64,000 nucleotides of DNA from Chlorops oryzae (lineage: Eukaryota; Arthropoda; Insecta; Diptera; Chloropidae): positions 31,027,571 to 31,091,570 of the forward strand of contig CM035806.1 in assembly GCA_020466095.1 (NCBI GenBank). Reading direction: 5' to 3'. The translations under genes and the position numbers were made by a program. Below the pieces are notes generated by a model. That model did not search any database and had not been told where the DNA came from. It saw only the letters and a list, made by a program, of their open reading frames with translations. Shown here piece after piece: positions 21,642 to 32,715 of the stretch; the first letter of the stretch is position 1; every line of letters begins with the position of its first letter.

Positions 21642-24070
21642 CTATCAACGAGGCAGACTATTTACAACCCACTAAGGTGAATGTTAAGAATATCAAAAAA
21701 GAAAAGGAAGCGGCTACGCAGCAACAGAAAGCAACAGTTAATTCAACGCCTGGTCGACGTCGTGCAGCGCCGCCACCCAGCACAGATGACGACTATCGTC
21801 CAGAGCGGAAGACCTCGAAATTGACAGCAGCAGCTGCAGCAAATAAAACTGGAACACCGGCCAAAGGTGGTGCTTCCACAGGATCGAGAGCTGGACCGGC
21901 ATCAACTAAAAAAGGTGCAGCTCAAGTGGATACAAAACACATAAAAAAAGAAGAAGATGATTTGAGAGGTTTGGAGGAAATGTATTACGGCAAAAGAATC
22001 GGCAAGGAAGACAATTACGAAAGTTTCCCATTTAAAGGGAAGGCCAAAGTACCCGTTGCGACGACCGTTGATTGTCCAATTTGCGATATTAATGAATCTT
22101 ATGATTCGAATGAAAAACTCCAGACCCATTTAGTTTCGCATATCATAATCGATGGGAAAGATCATCAGTTTCAATGTCTATTCTGTTTGGAGAAGCATGG
22201 CACGGAATCAGTGCTATCCAAACATAATCTTATTATGCATCCAAGTGAAACTAAAACCGCATCATCGGCATCTTATCATTGTCTTATATGCCAACAGAGA
22301 TTCAATTCTCTACACTTTTTAACTGTCCATTTGCAGAAGATACACAGTATGTTAGAGTTGCCATACGAATGTCAGGCTTGTGGTTATCGTTCATCATCCC
22401 AACGAGATGTTGTTCGTCATTTCTACGATGAGCACAAGAATCAGAACTTCCTGCAGTGTCCTTTCTGCTTGGATGTGAGTGTTTTTCTTCATCGAGCGAT
22501 ATTTAGTACTTTATATTTACATATATGAACTTTTTTTCTTTAAAGATATTCCGATTCTGCTACAGGGGGCAAGTGAATGTTAGCAATATTGAGAACTATT
22601 ACATGCATTTGCGCCAACATGTTAGCAAAAAGGATCAACAACTTCGATGTCAAAAATGCGCCCTTAGTTTCATTGAAAAAGGTGAGTGGAATATAAATCT
22701 GATCGAGAGAATTCATTCAGTACACAACAAACTTGGTTTTCCTTTCGTTTTTAAAGGAGCTCTTAAGCAGCACGTGGCGAATCATCATGGCAGCTTGTTG
22801 CGCAGTGCTTCTAACGTTAAAAAATTGCTCAAAAACTCGTTGCTTATCCCACCGCCAAAGGTGAGTCGTCTTAACGCTACGCTAAAAATATGTATGTGGG
22901 GATATTTAAAAAAAAAAAAAAAAATCAATTTCTCTCCATAGGTTCGAAGCCATCATCGCGAGCCGTTACCTTTCACTATGCAACACAAATATGGCGATTT
23001 TTATGCCTTCACCGATGGTAAATTCTGTGCCGAATGTAATTCCGAGATTATAAACGAGGATCATTTTGTGTATGTATAGTTGAACAATTAAGGTTTTGGA
23101 ATGAAATAATAATCAAAACTTACCTTTTTGTTTCTGTATAGTGGCGAAATGAAGTGCAACAAGTGCAATTACAAAACAAGTTGTGAACGTGCAATGTTTG
23201 AGCATGCAACGGACTGCAGTGGTGCAAATAGTACACGCGATCTTTTGGAAATGCCCTTGCCGAATGAGATGCATTGCATTTGTGGTTTCTCTTCGGCAAT
23301 CGGCAATAAAATGGCGCAACATTTGGCGACTTGCGGTCAAAAGTCGGCTTACCCAACGCACGAAATGGCACAAGAGAATTTAGTGAAACGTAATATGCTC
23401 GACATGCTAGGTCTAGTACGTCGTGATGGTGAATCTGGTGCCGAAGGCGAAGATGGAAATGACCAAGTTGAAGCAGGTGAATCTGGCGAAGCTGGTGAAT
23501 CTGGTGAAGCTGGTGAATCTGGTGAAGCTGGTGAAGCTGGTGAAGCTGGTGAATCTGGTGAAGCTGGTGAAGCTGGTGAATCTGGTGAATCTGGTGAATG
23601 GTGAAGCTGGTGAGGCTGGTGAGGCTGGTGAAGCTGGTGAGGCTGGCGAGGCTGGTGATGCAAGTGAAACAACAAGTCAATCTCAACCAACTGATATCGA
23701 AGAGCAGGCACCGATTCAATTTGGTGAAATGGAAGCTGCGCCTGTTGTCGATGCTGAGCAATCATTCAACGAAAATGTCGAAGCTGATGAGCAGCGACAA
23801 ACGTCAGAACAGGAACAACAGCCAGAACAACAACAACAACAACAAGAAGAAGAACAGATCGATCAACAGCCTGAATACACCATTAGTTTCGGACAAACAG
23901 CAGATGTGGAGCAATCGCATGCAGACATCGATATGCCCCTGATTGCTGATTTAACTGATCCAAATCCACCATCAGCAACGCAATTTCTCACCGATGTTCA
24001 CACTCCAATGTTTGACGCCGTTCCAGATGCTGAGCAGCAGCAGTACTTCCAACAACCGGATCAAGAATAA
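21642..24070 (+). CDS. row: Row/POGZ-like C2H2 zinc-finger module (alternative 3' part of the same locus), frameshifted
   Basis: Exons 21642-22474, 22546-22681, 22757-22860, 22942-23069 and 23142-24070 join in phase. The first exon needs one upstream base, which exon 2 of the locus (ending 18833, phase 1) supplies, so exons 1-2 probably continue here, giving 855 aa to the first stop. After a Lys/Ala-rich linker come at least six C2H2-type fingers (CPICDINES, FQCLFCLEK, YHCLICQQRF, YECQACGYRS, LQCPFCLDIF, LRCQKCALSF), then CAECN, MKCNKCNYKT and CICGFSS. The tandem order and the VRSHHREPLPF segment resemble POGZ and fly Row, a partner of HP1c and Woc on chromatin. A Gly-Glu-Ser/Ala repeat from about 23475 is interrupted by an indel near 23598. 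The original frame stops at 23602-23604, but the +1 frame continues for a Gln/Glu-rich tail to 24070. The name row is a likely, not proven, assignment. Confidence 0.7.
23475..23670 (+). repeat. 9-bp coding repeat (Gly-Glu-Ala/Ser) with internal frame break
   Basis: About twenty units of GGTGAA plus GCT or TCT. One unit near 23598 is only GGTGAAT, two bases short, so the frame changes in mid-array. Codons on both sides are otherwise regular. Confidence 0.9.
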
Positions 24071-24895
24071 CAAAGAGGCTCATAGACTGCAATAAAACAG
24101 TCGGATAAGTCCATCAAATCTCCTTAAAGGAACCGTTCAATGTTCGCTATCTTCCTTTTGACTTACTACAAGAAATGAATATATAAATACATTATTGTAT
24201 TTTGCATAGAAATTTAGTATGTATAATAAGGCCGAAAAGTTTTTGACACAATTACGGATACACTAACAATGTTTTATAAAAATGTAATAGCATTACATAT
24301 AAATATATGTAAAATTTTCATTCATTTTCCGCTAATCATAAATAAATATAATTTTTTTTTTTAATATGAATTTTTTCTTTTGGCTTCAAATCGTGGAGTA
24401 GGTATATAAACAAATAAGATTCAGCTTTTCCCCTTTTTTGTTATTTACTTCGGGTTTGCGATTCCAAAGAATGTATTTTCTTACAAAAGAGCCCTTCAAG
24501 AGAGAAATAAAGAAAGAAAGACAGCCAGATTCTGAATATTCCCGGGGAATTAACTTTTCTCGACACTAAAATTCTTCTTTTTTAAATAGATAGGATAAGA
24601 AAATTATGGGAATGGGTCGATACAGTAAGGATACATATCAGTGCATCTTTTACTAGGGAAAAGAAGGAATAAAAAATAGAGAAAGAAAAGTTCGGGAATT
24701 GTTCCAAAAACAGTTGACCTGCGGTAATTCGGCCTTTAATGAATTCTTCTCCCCCTGTAATCCCACACGCCTATCACTGTTTATTGCACATAAATATTTC
24801 CTTATATAAATATAAGATCTAACGTAAATAAGTTCGATCATTTCAAAAAACCTCATAATTTTTTATGAGTCAATTCAAAATTGCTTCAAGCTTAA
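24071..24895. other. 3' UTR of the row-like locus and intergenic DNA
   Basis: After the stop at 24068-24070 there are AATAAA signals near 24095 and 24341. The rest up to the next MITE is AT-rich without a gene. Confidence 0.5.
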
Positions 24896-25024
24896 GGGGT
24901 TCTCTCCAGATCTGTCAGAAATGAAAAACTTCATACCTATAAAAAAAAAAAATGCTTCAGAAATTTTCTGAAGTGTTTTTTTTATATGAAGCTTTTCATT
25001 TCTGACAGAACTGGAGAGAGCCCC
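24896..25024. mobile_element. Harbinger-type foldback MITE, copy 1
   Basis: A near-complete palindrome of 129 bp with arms starting GGGGTTCTCTCCAGATCTG / CAGAACTGGAGAGAGCCCC and a TTCAGAAATTTTCTGAA centre. Flanked by TAA on both sides (24893-24895 and 25025-25027), the TWA target duplication typical of PIF/Harbinger elements. A relative lies at 41575-41716. Confidence 0.82.
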
Positions 25025-25831
25025 TAAACTAATGATTTTTAAAGGACTTTTTCTCATTCCTAATTCAGTATTAAGGAAGAAGGAATTTTTTAGATCATGT
25101 GTTTTTTTCCCCCAAAATACGCATTTACCTTCAAGGAACCATTTTTAGCAACAAAAAAAAAAAAAAAAAAATGTATGTTGGAAAAAATTTTACTTAGAGG
25201 TTTTTGAAATGACCGATTTAGTTTAATTAATAGTTTAGTAACTTTTATAGCATTATTGATATCATTCTATTGTGATTTTCAATTCAATAAATTCTACATG
25301 AATAAGTATCAGATTATATGATTCATGTTCAAAAAGATTCATTCATTTGTAACTGATCCGATTTCAAGGTATTCAAAAAACGTATTACACAAACTTTGTT
25401 CTTTAAACGGTCTTAGGGTTGTGCTCGATCGATTATCCGACCTTGCCGAGCAAAAAGTTTGTCGGTGAACTTTATCCCCTTTTTGCTTCCTATATCTGAA
25501 TCCCTGCTGGATCGAATGGAAAACTAATAGTAAGCAACCCAATGACGAAACAATAGCTATTGTTATACATTATAAATATGAAACCGAAATAATTAAATAG
25601 TGGGTTCTTTGTCAAGTAGAGATTTCTTGCATATTTCAGTCTATGGAACACCTCACACACTGGACAGATTCTCCTTTAAATGAAAACAGTTTTTAGAATG
25701 CTTTCAATCGCAAAATCGGTCAAACCGAAGGTCTTTGCTGCTTGAGTTTTTAGGATTTATGTTATTTATTTGTGAGTAACATAATTTTGAAAAGTAAAAA
25801 TTTAATAAGTATGGACCTATTAGTGCGAATT

Positions 25832-26758
25832 AAAGGGCAGCGCAAATGCAATTGGATCACCATGCAAAACATTTTCGCGGAGCGCAATTACATTCGCTCT
25901 CTCACACTCATTTGGGGATAGCGTTGCCGTGAGCACAAATATTTGGTAGTTTGTGTAAACGAAAAACGCGTTGAAAGCAAAACAAATGAATAACTGTCTT
26001 GTTCGCATTAATTATGTAAATCAAAAAGACTTGCAAGAGGAGTTCAAGTAAGCAAGTATTTGGAGTACTTGAGTAACACTAGTCGACACCAAAAATGTCC
26101 ACGAACCAAAGATATGAATTCTATAGTAAAATTTTCCACTGATTACGAAAATGGCAAAAAAAAAATTTTTTTCTATCGGACAGTTTTTCCGTTATTTCAA
26201 AAAAAAAAAAAAAAAAAAAAAAAACGTTTTAAAAAATTTTTTTAACACGTCGTTCGTTTTTTCACTATAACACCGTCACTTTTTTGCGGACAATAAAAAA
26301 ACATAGCATCGTTAAATCAACATGTTAAAAAAATTGTAAAAACGGTTTTTTTGAAATAACGGAAAAACTGTCCGATAGAATTTTTTTTGCCATTTTCGTA
26401 ATCAGCGGAAAATTTTACTATAGAATTCTTATGTTTGCTTCTTGGAGCATGAAAAAATCTAAAATTCTAAAAATCTAAAACTCGTTCGCTATAAACAGCA
26501 CACAATTAGCGGCGCACGCAAATACTTGGAATACAAGCTAGAACCATACAGTTATTTTGGCATTTTCCGGTATAGCATCGTATGAAAACAAGAGTCGATG
26601 ATAGTAAGTGGCGTATGCTACTTGATTCGAGAGAGAGAGAGAGTTAAAACATTGCTTGCGCGCTGAGCAGCAAGTATCTCTTTTTCTTCTACAAGTGATG
26701 TGCGTATTTTAAAGTACTTGGTGTTATCAAAGAAGCAAATGCAATTGCGCAGCCCTTT
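25832..26758. mobile_element. MITE with AAAGGGC ends, containing a nested foldback
   Basis: Inverted ends AAAGGGCAGCGCAAATGC and GCGCAGCCCTTT. It is flanked by an imperfect 10-bp direct repeat (AGTGCGAATT / AGTGCGTATC, 8 of 10). A separate foldback element occupies 26116-26428. Non-coding. Confidence 0.65.
26116..26428. mobile_element. Foldback element, ~80-bp arms
   Basis: The left arm from GAATTCTATAGTAAAATTTT through GATTACGAAAATGGC and CTATCGGACAGTTTTTCCG is mirrored exactly in inverse at about 26340-26428. The loop contains the long A run at 26200-26224. Confidence 0.8.
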
Positions 26759-27313
26759 AGTGCGTATCGTTACACTTAAATGGTCACTGACATAAAAGCT
26801 ATAGCTATTGCTAGTAAGAGTACTAAGTCAATTTGCAATAAATTTGATTAGCTGAATACTTTTATAGTCTTAATCTTTGAAATCGAAGTAGACAAACTCT
26901 CTTACGAATATAATGTCCAAAAGTATTTCTGAATTGTATTTATATTGATACCAGTTTAGTTAATTGGTCCCGAATATCAACTGTTTAACTTACATGATTC
27001 AAATAATAAAATAATAAAAACAAACATTCAAAATCCTACAAAACGTGAGTCCTCGCTTTAAATAATGGATTTCAAAGCATGTTCTATTACACGCGTCATT
27101 TTATTTTTTTTTTACGAAGTCAAAAAATTGAAAAGACTTAAAAAAAGGTCCTACTTTACTATAATTGGAAGACATTTTTTTAAAGTTTGTATAAACAGAT
27201 AAAAATAATACCTTCAATCAATAAAGGCTACGAGTAATTGAGTATAATTTGTTAATTTTTGAAATAGAGGGTTAACGAAAAAAGGAATGTATAAATATAA
27301 ATAAAAAATTATG

Positions 27314-29116
27314 TTATCCGACCCACGTAGTTGCTAATAAGAAAATAAGATTAAACCAAACCATATAGTATGAAAATGTTATTGCAAAGATCCGCTGCTC
27401 TTGCTTTGACGTAGTTTTGACTTCAACAATGCGGATAAGCACGAGAGCAGTATCCAATTCTTTTTGTGTACCACGTTCACTGTCGAGTGAAATCTCTGGT
27501 GCACGATCATAAAAACGCGCTAGAACCCTGGACCGATAATCTGAAATCATAGTATGATAATCAAAATGAACTCATTGGAATGCAAATAAGATGAAGTCTA
27601 CCCACCGACGGTTGTTGATAGTGGATTCCCTGTCAAACGTAACGTCTCCAGCAATGGCAGACAAGCAATGTTATCCACTTCATTTAAATCTTCGACTTGA
27701 TTACAACTCAAATCCAAATTCACCAGAGACAATAATTTTCTCAAGCCCGATAATTTCGCTAATTTATTCTGTGATAAATTCAATGTTACTAAATTTCCCA
27801 ATTCCAGATGCCAATCGACGCACTCAGCTATTAGATTTACGGATAGTGAAAGCGTTTGTAGATGCGGTAAATCGGAAAGATTTTGAATAGACCGAATGCG
27901 ATTTTGTTCGAGCACAAGCTTTCGTAATTTCGGCGCTGTTCGTACACTGGTATCGATGTGAGTTAACAGATTTCCGGTTAAATCGAGTTCACTGAGATTC
28001 TCCCAGAACGTTAACGTTGCTGATGGCACCGGAGGCATATATTTGAAGTCATTACTTTGATTCGTTTTTTTATTATATCCATCTTTTAAATCCCTGTGCA
28101 GTTGATCGCAGAGAACAACTTGGTTAATTGATTGAACTGTCGTGTTATGTACGCAAATAGTTTCCAACGATGGCTTTAGCAAAGAAATTTCCACTAAATT
28201 CTCCGTCGAAAGACCATAGAATTTCAATGTCTTCAAATTGCGGAAGGCATTCAAATTGAAAAACAGCTGTTTCGGTATAATATTTGAGCGACCGATAGGA
28301 ACATCGACTGTATTATAATCATTGCCGAAGCTAGAATTGTCCTGTTTAGGAGGCATTTCAAAAAATTTTCGTTTTACGTGTGCACCAAATCAACTTACCC
28401 TAACTGGAGTAACAATCAAAAGCTCTAATTGAGAACAAAAATCTAATACATGGGAGAAGTCGTATTTTCCTGAACGTTCTATAGAATCTGGTGGACGAGG
28501 TAACAGCATTCGTTCACTGATCGCATATACCTATATATGGGTAGATTTATGATTAAGTAACTTAGGCGAATCAAAAAATTGCAGCTAGTCACCTCTAATG
28601 CTGATAAATTGTATTCCTTCTTTGAACTTAGCAGAATATCACCATTTTCACTGCAGAGTTTGGCCAAATCCTGCAGCAAATAGATTATATCGTACTTATT
28701 GAAGTCGAGAAATTCAGCTAAGGCACGAGGAAGTTGTAAGGGAAATAATGATAGCAATTCTTGTAGGTATTTTTCCAATTGCACACGCCTCTGTTCCAAA
28801 AATGCCGGATTCTTATTTCCCACGATCTATTGCTCAACATTGAATTTCAATTAATTGAATTATTAAATTTATAGAAGTAAATAAATATCAGTTTTTTAGC
28901 AATATACACCTTTTTCGGAGGTAACAGCTTCTTCGATATGGACACCTGATTCACCAGAATATCGTTTAACTCCGCAAAGTCTCGATAGCGCTTCTCCACG
29001 AGCCATTCTACTTTCCTAACAAAAACCCTTATATCATAGTACGTTGCAGTCGATGATTCAATATACTTTGGAACTGTAACTTGACAATCGCCATATTGCT
29101 CGAAGTAGCACGACAT
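27314..29116 (-). CDS. NISCH: Nischarin (PX domain plus leucine-rich repeats), short form
   Basis: Nischarin/IRAS proteins are cytosolic and endosomal, bind phosphoinositides through a PX domain, and act in integrin and Rac/PAK signalling and trafficking. Five minus-strand exons (29116-28910, 28826-28593, 28530-28399, 28341-27606, 27540-27314) join in phase to give 511 residues. The PX domain spans about residues 10-115: the phosphoinositide-binding RYRDF is at 43-47, LPPKK at 65-69, and FLEQRRVQLEKYLQELL follows. Leucine-rich repeats in exon 4 (LSELDLTGNLLTHID, LRKLVLEQNRIRSI, LQTLSLSVNLIAE, LVTLNLSQNKLAKL, LVNLDLSCNQVEDL, LETLRLTGNPLS) end in the cap segment DYRSRVLARFYDRAPEISLD. It lacks the long C-terminal region of vertebrate nischarin. 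The ATG at 29116 directly precedes the PX domain. It is tail to tail with the row-like locus. Confidence 0.9.
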
Positions 29117-29347
29117 TTTACGCAAAATTTGATTATTTAAACATTTTTAATGATAGTCCTAATCCTATCGAGGTAATTTTAGAATATATAGATTAATTTA
29201 AGCCGAATTGTAGTGGATGGAAAAAGAGAAAGCTATCAGCTGCTTTTATGAGTGCGCCCAAAATCCTCAGCTAGTCCACGTTTACACGTTGGTAGACTTA
29301 CATACGTTGCGATGACTCGCGGAGTGAGGAGCGAAGGGATAGTTCAA

Positions 29348-29514
29348 GAGTCAGATGCAAGAAACGTGTTTAGACAGCATGTTTGAATGCATGAGAAAGA
29401 AAGAGAAGCACAACGGTTCCGGTACATTTAATGAACAACCGTCTCTTTTATTCGCACGTCTTTCTCTACTTATGTACTTAATTGTTTCACAAAATTTGTT
29501 CGTGTGTCTGACTT
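29348..29514 (+). mobile_element. MITE, family F copy 2
   Basis: Same interior as 16551-16706 (GCATGAGAAAGAAAGAGAAG; CTACTTATGTACTTAATTG). The right end TTCGTGTGTCTGACTT is well conserved and the left end GAGTCAGATGCAAGA decayed. It lies just upstream of the nischarin start. Confidence 0.75.
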
Positions 29515-29527
29515 AGCAGTAAAGCCA

Positions 29528-30056
29528 GAATTCCAATAGCGCAGGAGCTGCGTAACGTGAATTCCTGCAAACATTTAACACATGAAAACATATGGAATCA
29601 CGTTCAATCAATTTCCTGCATGCTCACGCACACGCACGAGTTCGAAAAATTGAATATTTCCTGCGCGTGAGCTACATGACAGCTGAGTATAACAGTTGAA
29701 AAAAGGAATATAACAGTGTTGTAGAAACTATTGAGTACTTTTTTAAGGTACTTGGTACTACGGGGGCATACTTTTCTTGCTCAATCAAGTAATATGCATT
29801 AAATATTATTTTATTTTAAGCTTCGATGTCTATATTTATGATTTCTATTATTTATTTGTTAAGTAAAAGGGAATATTATATTCCGTTCATAGAATATAAG
29901 ACGAGTACAAGAGTAGCTAAAGATGTACTGAGTCAGGTTAAGATTAAAAACGCAGCAATCGACATGCTCATGCACACGCATTATTGGATATTGCATTTTT
30001 CCTTGCACCTCACTGTCAGCAGGAAATTTCCTGCAGCTCCTGCGCTATTGGAATTC
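29528..30056. mobile_element. MITE with GAATTCCAATAGCGCAGGAG ends
   Basis: Left GAATTCCAATAGCGCAGGAG and right CTCCTGCGCTATTGGAATTC are perfect inverses over 20 bp. The interior is AT-rich with TGCTCACGCACACGCA and CATGCTCATGCACACGCA motifs in the same orientation. No ORF of note. Confidence 0.8.
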
Positions 30057-30097
30057 CCGCTTAAGGGGAAGCAAAGATGATGCAAAGTATCGTAAAG

Positions 30098-30282
30098 CGA
30101 GCCCACCCCCGACACGGTACTGAATTGCTTACTGAATTCATATATACATGTTCAGTATGTTTGCGCGGACACAATATGGAATTCAACCATTCACTACGCA
30201 AAATCAAAACGTTTTCGGATTTTTCTATTTCACTAATACATATAAACGATTGCTTACTGAATTCAGTACCGCGTCGGGTTCG
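30098..30282 (+). mobile_element. MITE, family E copy 2
   Basis: Left CCCGACACGGTACTGAATTG, right TGAATTCAGTACCGCGTCGG. The interior shares ACTACGCAAAATCAAAACG with copy 1 at 13897-14072. The 128- and 141-codon frames across it are chance frames. Confidence 0.75.
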
Positions 30283-30742
30283 CTTGGTATCACAACACTG
30301 GCCGAAACCATATAAGTCTTTTGTTGCGGCGACACGTAGTTTCATGGTGAGAGACGTACGCGGAAAGGGGTTTTTGTCACCCTTATCCGCAATACTCTTT
30401 GTGCTTGTCATTTTTATATACATACGTAGACGCGAAGGAGACATCAAACGAGAATTTCAAAAATTTTCGAGCGACTGTCTCTCAAGTCTAAATACGGACT
30501 AAGTGTACGGTGAAGTCAGCACAGTCGCTAGGTTTGATGTTGGACTTAAAACTCGGAATATATTGTGTAAATATTTTAATTTCAATATAAGTGTGTTTTT
30601 TGGACACGCCGATCATACTGGCCGATTTTCTTGCGTTTTGCTGTTATATTTACTTTTGTAAAAAAGCATAACGATTCACTTTTGTTTAAATGACAAAATC
30701 CTTGCTATGAAGGATTTGTGCTCGTTATACGCTATTTACACG

Positions 30743-31093
30743 TTAAGACATTTCGATAATGAAACAAATTTTCGATGGCAAGGGAGGCAGGGGGAAGAGA
30801 GAAAAATGCTACCATAGAGACCTTTTACACTAGTCAATTATTGACGTCAATTCTCACTTTTTTTGGCGAGCAAAGTGCGGGAATTTAGATAAAAATTGAG
30901 TGTGTTTTGGTTGCGCGTACTCAATAGACCGTTTCGTGCCCTCTTTCGTATGTGAAAACACGGAGGATGTAACTCTAACAGAGAATAAAATGCGAATTGA
31001 CGGTCAATAGTTGACTAGTGTAAAAGGCCTTATACCACATCCCCGTGCGTCCCTAGCCCACAAAAAGTGTGTTTCGTTATCGAAATGTCTTAA
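30743..31093 (+). mobile_element. MITE, family D copy 2, split by a family B insertion
   Basis: Ends TTAAGACATTTCGATAATG and CGTTATCGAAATGTCTTAA. The core is interrupted after GAAAAATGCTACCATA by the family B element at 30819-31030 and resumes with CCACATCCCCGTGCGTCCCT. Comparison with the intact copy at 13762-13894 shows the interruption. Confidence 0.78.
30819..31030 (+). mobile_element. MITE, family B copy 2 (nested)
   Basis: Left CCTTTTACACTAGTCAATTA, right TTGACTAGTGTAAAAGGCC. Shares the interior with 12459-12691 (GTGCGGGAATTTAGATAAAA versus TTGCGGAGAGTAGAGAAAAA). Confidence 0.78.
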
Positions 31094-31311
31094 GGTGTAA
31101 ATGGCCTCTTACCTTCCGTCACCCTCTCTTCGCCACAACCAAAAAAATCGGAAAAAATCGGCCGAAAATCGGCATGCCTGAAAGCAAACTTAAGGGCCAT
31201 ATAAACATTCAGTCTGACTGAATCAGTCAGTCAATTGTGTAAAGGCTCAGTTAGTCTCGATTGCACGTAACTTAACTTATAGAAATCTGTTTTCCACAGA
31301 TTCTTATCTGA

Positions 31312-31479
31312 AGGCTCAGTTACTCTTGATTGAACGTAACTTGAGTTTACTTATTTAATCAGCTGACTTGATGTGTTTAGTACATTTTCTATGGGAGCAG
31401 TTACTGAAAACTTAATTTGACTTAAGATAAGAATCTGTGGAAAACAGTCAAGTACGTTCAATCAAGAGTAACTGAACCT
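31312..31479. mobile_element. MITE, family G inner copy (self-insertion, inverted)
   Basis: AGGCTCAGTTACTCTTGATT to AATCAAGAGTAACTGAACCT, about 168 bp. Read on the minus strand it aligns end to end with the outer copy once the insertions are removed, including CCACAGATTCTTATCT and AGTAACTGCTCCCATA. Confidence 0.8.
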
Positions 31480-31515
31480 TAAGTCCAATTAAGTTTTCAG
31501 TAACTGCTCCCATAC

Positions 31516-31896
31516 CATGATACAAAGCATATAGAACTATAGCTGCAACTTCGGCCAAATTTTGGCGCGTTATGGCATGATTTGGTGAAAAAGTTCAACT
31601 GTGGTGAACCACGCCATAAGCCGAGTGTTGTGGTGAACCACGTAATAGTAAGTGTGGTGTACCACGTAATAGCTTTTGGCCGAAGTTGCAGCTATAGTTC
31701 TATATGATACAAAGAGAGAAAGATAGCGCCACTTCGGGTACCGCTATTTTGTAGCATTCGCATTGTTGTTGTTTCCCATGCTAAAGAATAGTTGTGACGT
31801 TAAGCTTAGCGTGAAAAACAACAACAACGAAGCTCTCATTTTGTATTTGTGACATCATCGGGCTGAAGTGGCGCTATCTTGTTTTCTTGTATCATG
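31516..31896. mobile_element. MITE with perfect 9-bp target duplication (MULE-like)
   Basis: Inverted ends CATGATACAAAG / CTTGTATCATG, with a second inverted block AAAGATAGCGCCACTTC / GAAGTGGCGCTATCTTG. Flanked by identical CTCCCATAC at 31507-31515 and 31897-31905. A 9-bp duplication suggests Mutator-like or Merlin-like mobilisation. Confidence 0.85.
31528..31706. mobile_element. Innermost MITE with perfect 8-bp target duplication
   Basis: 179 bp. Perfect inverted ends start CATATAGAACTATAGCTGCA and extend through ACTTCGGCCAAA. Flanked by ATACAAAG at 31520-31527 and 31707-31714. An 8-bp duplication suggests hAT-type mobilisation. Confidence 0.87.
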
Positions 31897-32715
31897 CTCC
31901 CATACAATATGTACTAAACATATTAAGTTAGCTGATTATATAAGTAAAGTTAAGTTACGTTCAATCAAGAGTAACTGAGCCTTTAGTGTGCGGTAAACCG
32001 ACACATGGTGTTAAATGAAAGGGCAAGAGTACATTAACACGAACATGGATGACTGATCAGTCAGAATGAATTTTAATGTAGCCCTTAAAGTCGTGAAGTG
32101 TTTTCCAGCTGTAGCAAGTATGTTCACAACAGGGATGCCAGACCAGCATATTTTCTGCTAGATGTAGCAGATTTTTAAATTGGGCAGCGGGAAAAAATTC
32201 ATTATCGCGCTTAGCAACGTATGAAAACTGGGGCCTTACTCTGTATTGCGGTGCGATACGCAAATCGATGCGATAGCTTATTTCGAGTCGCAATTGGAAC
32301 GGTTTTTTATAGTTTTTGATTCGTAAAAATGAACTGAAAGGTTCGGAAATGCATTTCCAACATACCAATTAAATTGAAAAAGGAAATAAGTGCAAAGAAC
32401 CATTCCAATTGCGACTTGAAATAAGCTATCGCATCGCAATATAGAGTAAGGCCCCTGGGCTTCAAAAAAAAAAAAATGTTAGCCTAGAAGAAAACTGTCA
32501 TTTTTGAATGAAGCGCTGAATCGCCGTCTAGCAAAATATGACATCACCGATGTGGCAACGCTGGTACACAACAAAAATACACGCATTTGAGTTTTTGTTT
32601 TCGATTTTATTTGAGAGTTCTTTAGTCTTAATTTCTTTTTCAAAATGAGACCCTGAGTAAAAAAATCCAACGAAACGTTTGCAAAACAATAGGAAAACTC
32701 TGGGAAAATCGCAAA

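Larger units (their letters stand above)
31245..31982. mobile_element. MITE, family G outer copy
   Basis: 35-36 bp inverted ends beginning AGGCTCAGTTAGTCTCGATT and ending AATCAAGAGTAACTGAGCCT. Inside are an inverted copy of the same family and a 9-bp-duplication element. Confidence 0.8.
31198..32080. mobile_element. MITE, family C copy 2: outermost shell of a nested array
   Basis: Left ATAAACATTCAGTCTGACTG and right CTGATCAGTCAGAATGAATT match the ends of 12720-12985. The GGGCAAGAGTACATTAACAC block near the right end also matches. The interior is occupied by at least four further elements. Confidence 0.7.

Noticed and set aside
23120..23765. 213- and 138-codon minus-strand ORFs (His-Gln-rich, Ser-Pro-rich)
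   Set aside because: Antisense translation of the 9-bp Gly-Glu repeat.
30061..30502. Overlapping 128- and 141-codon ORFs on opposite strands
   Set aside because: Both cross a family E MITE, and the similar copy at 13.9 kb does not preserve either frame.
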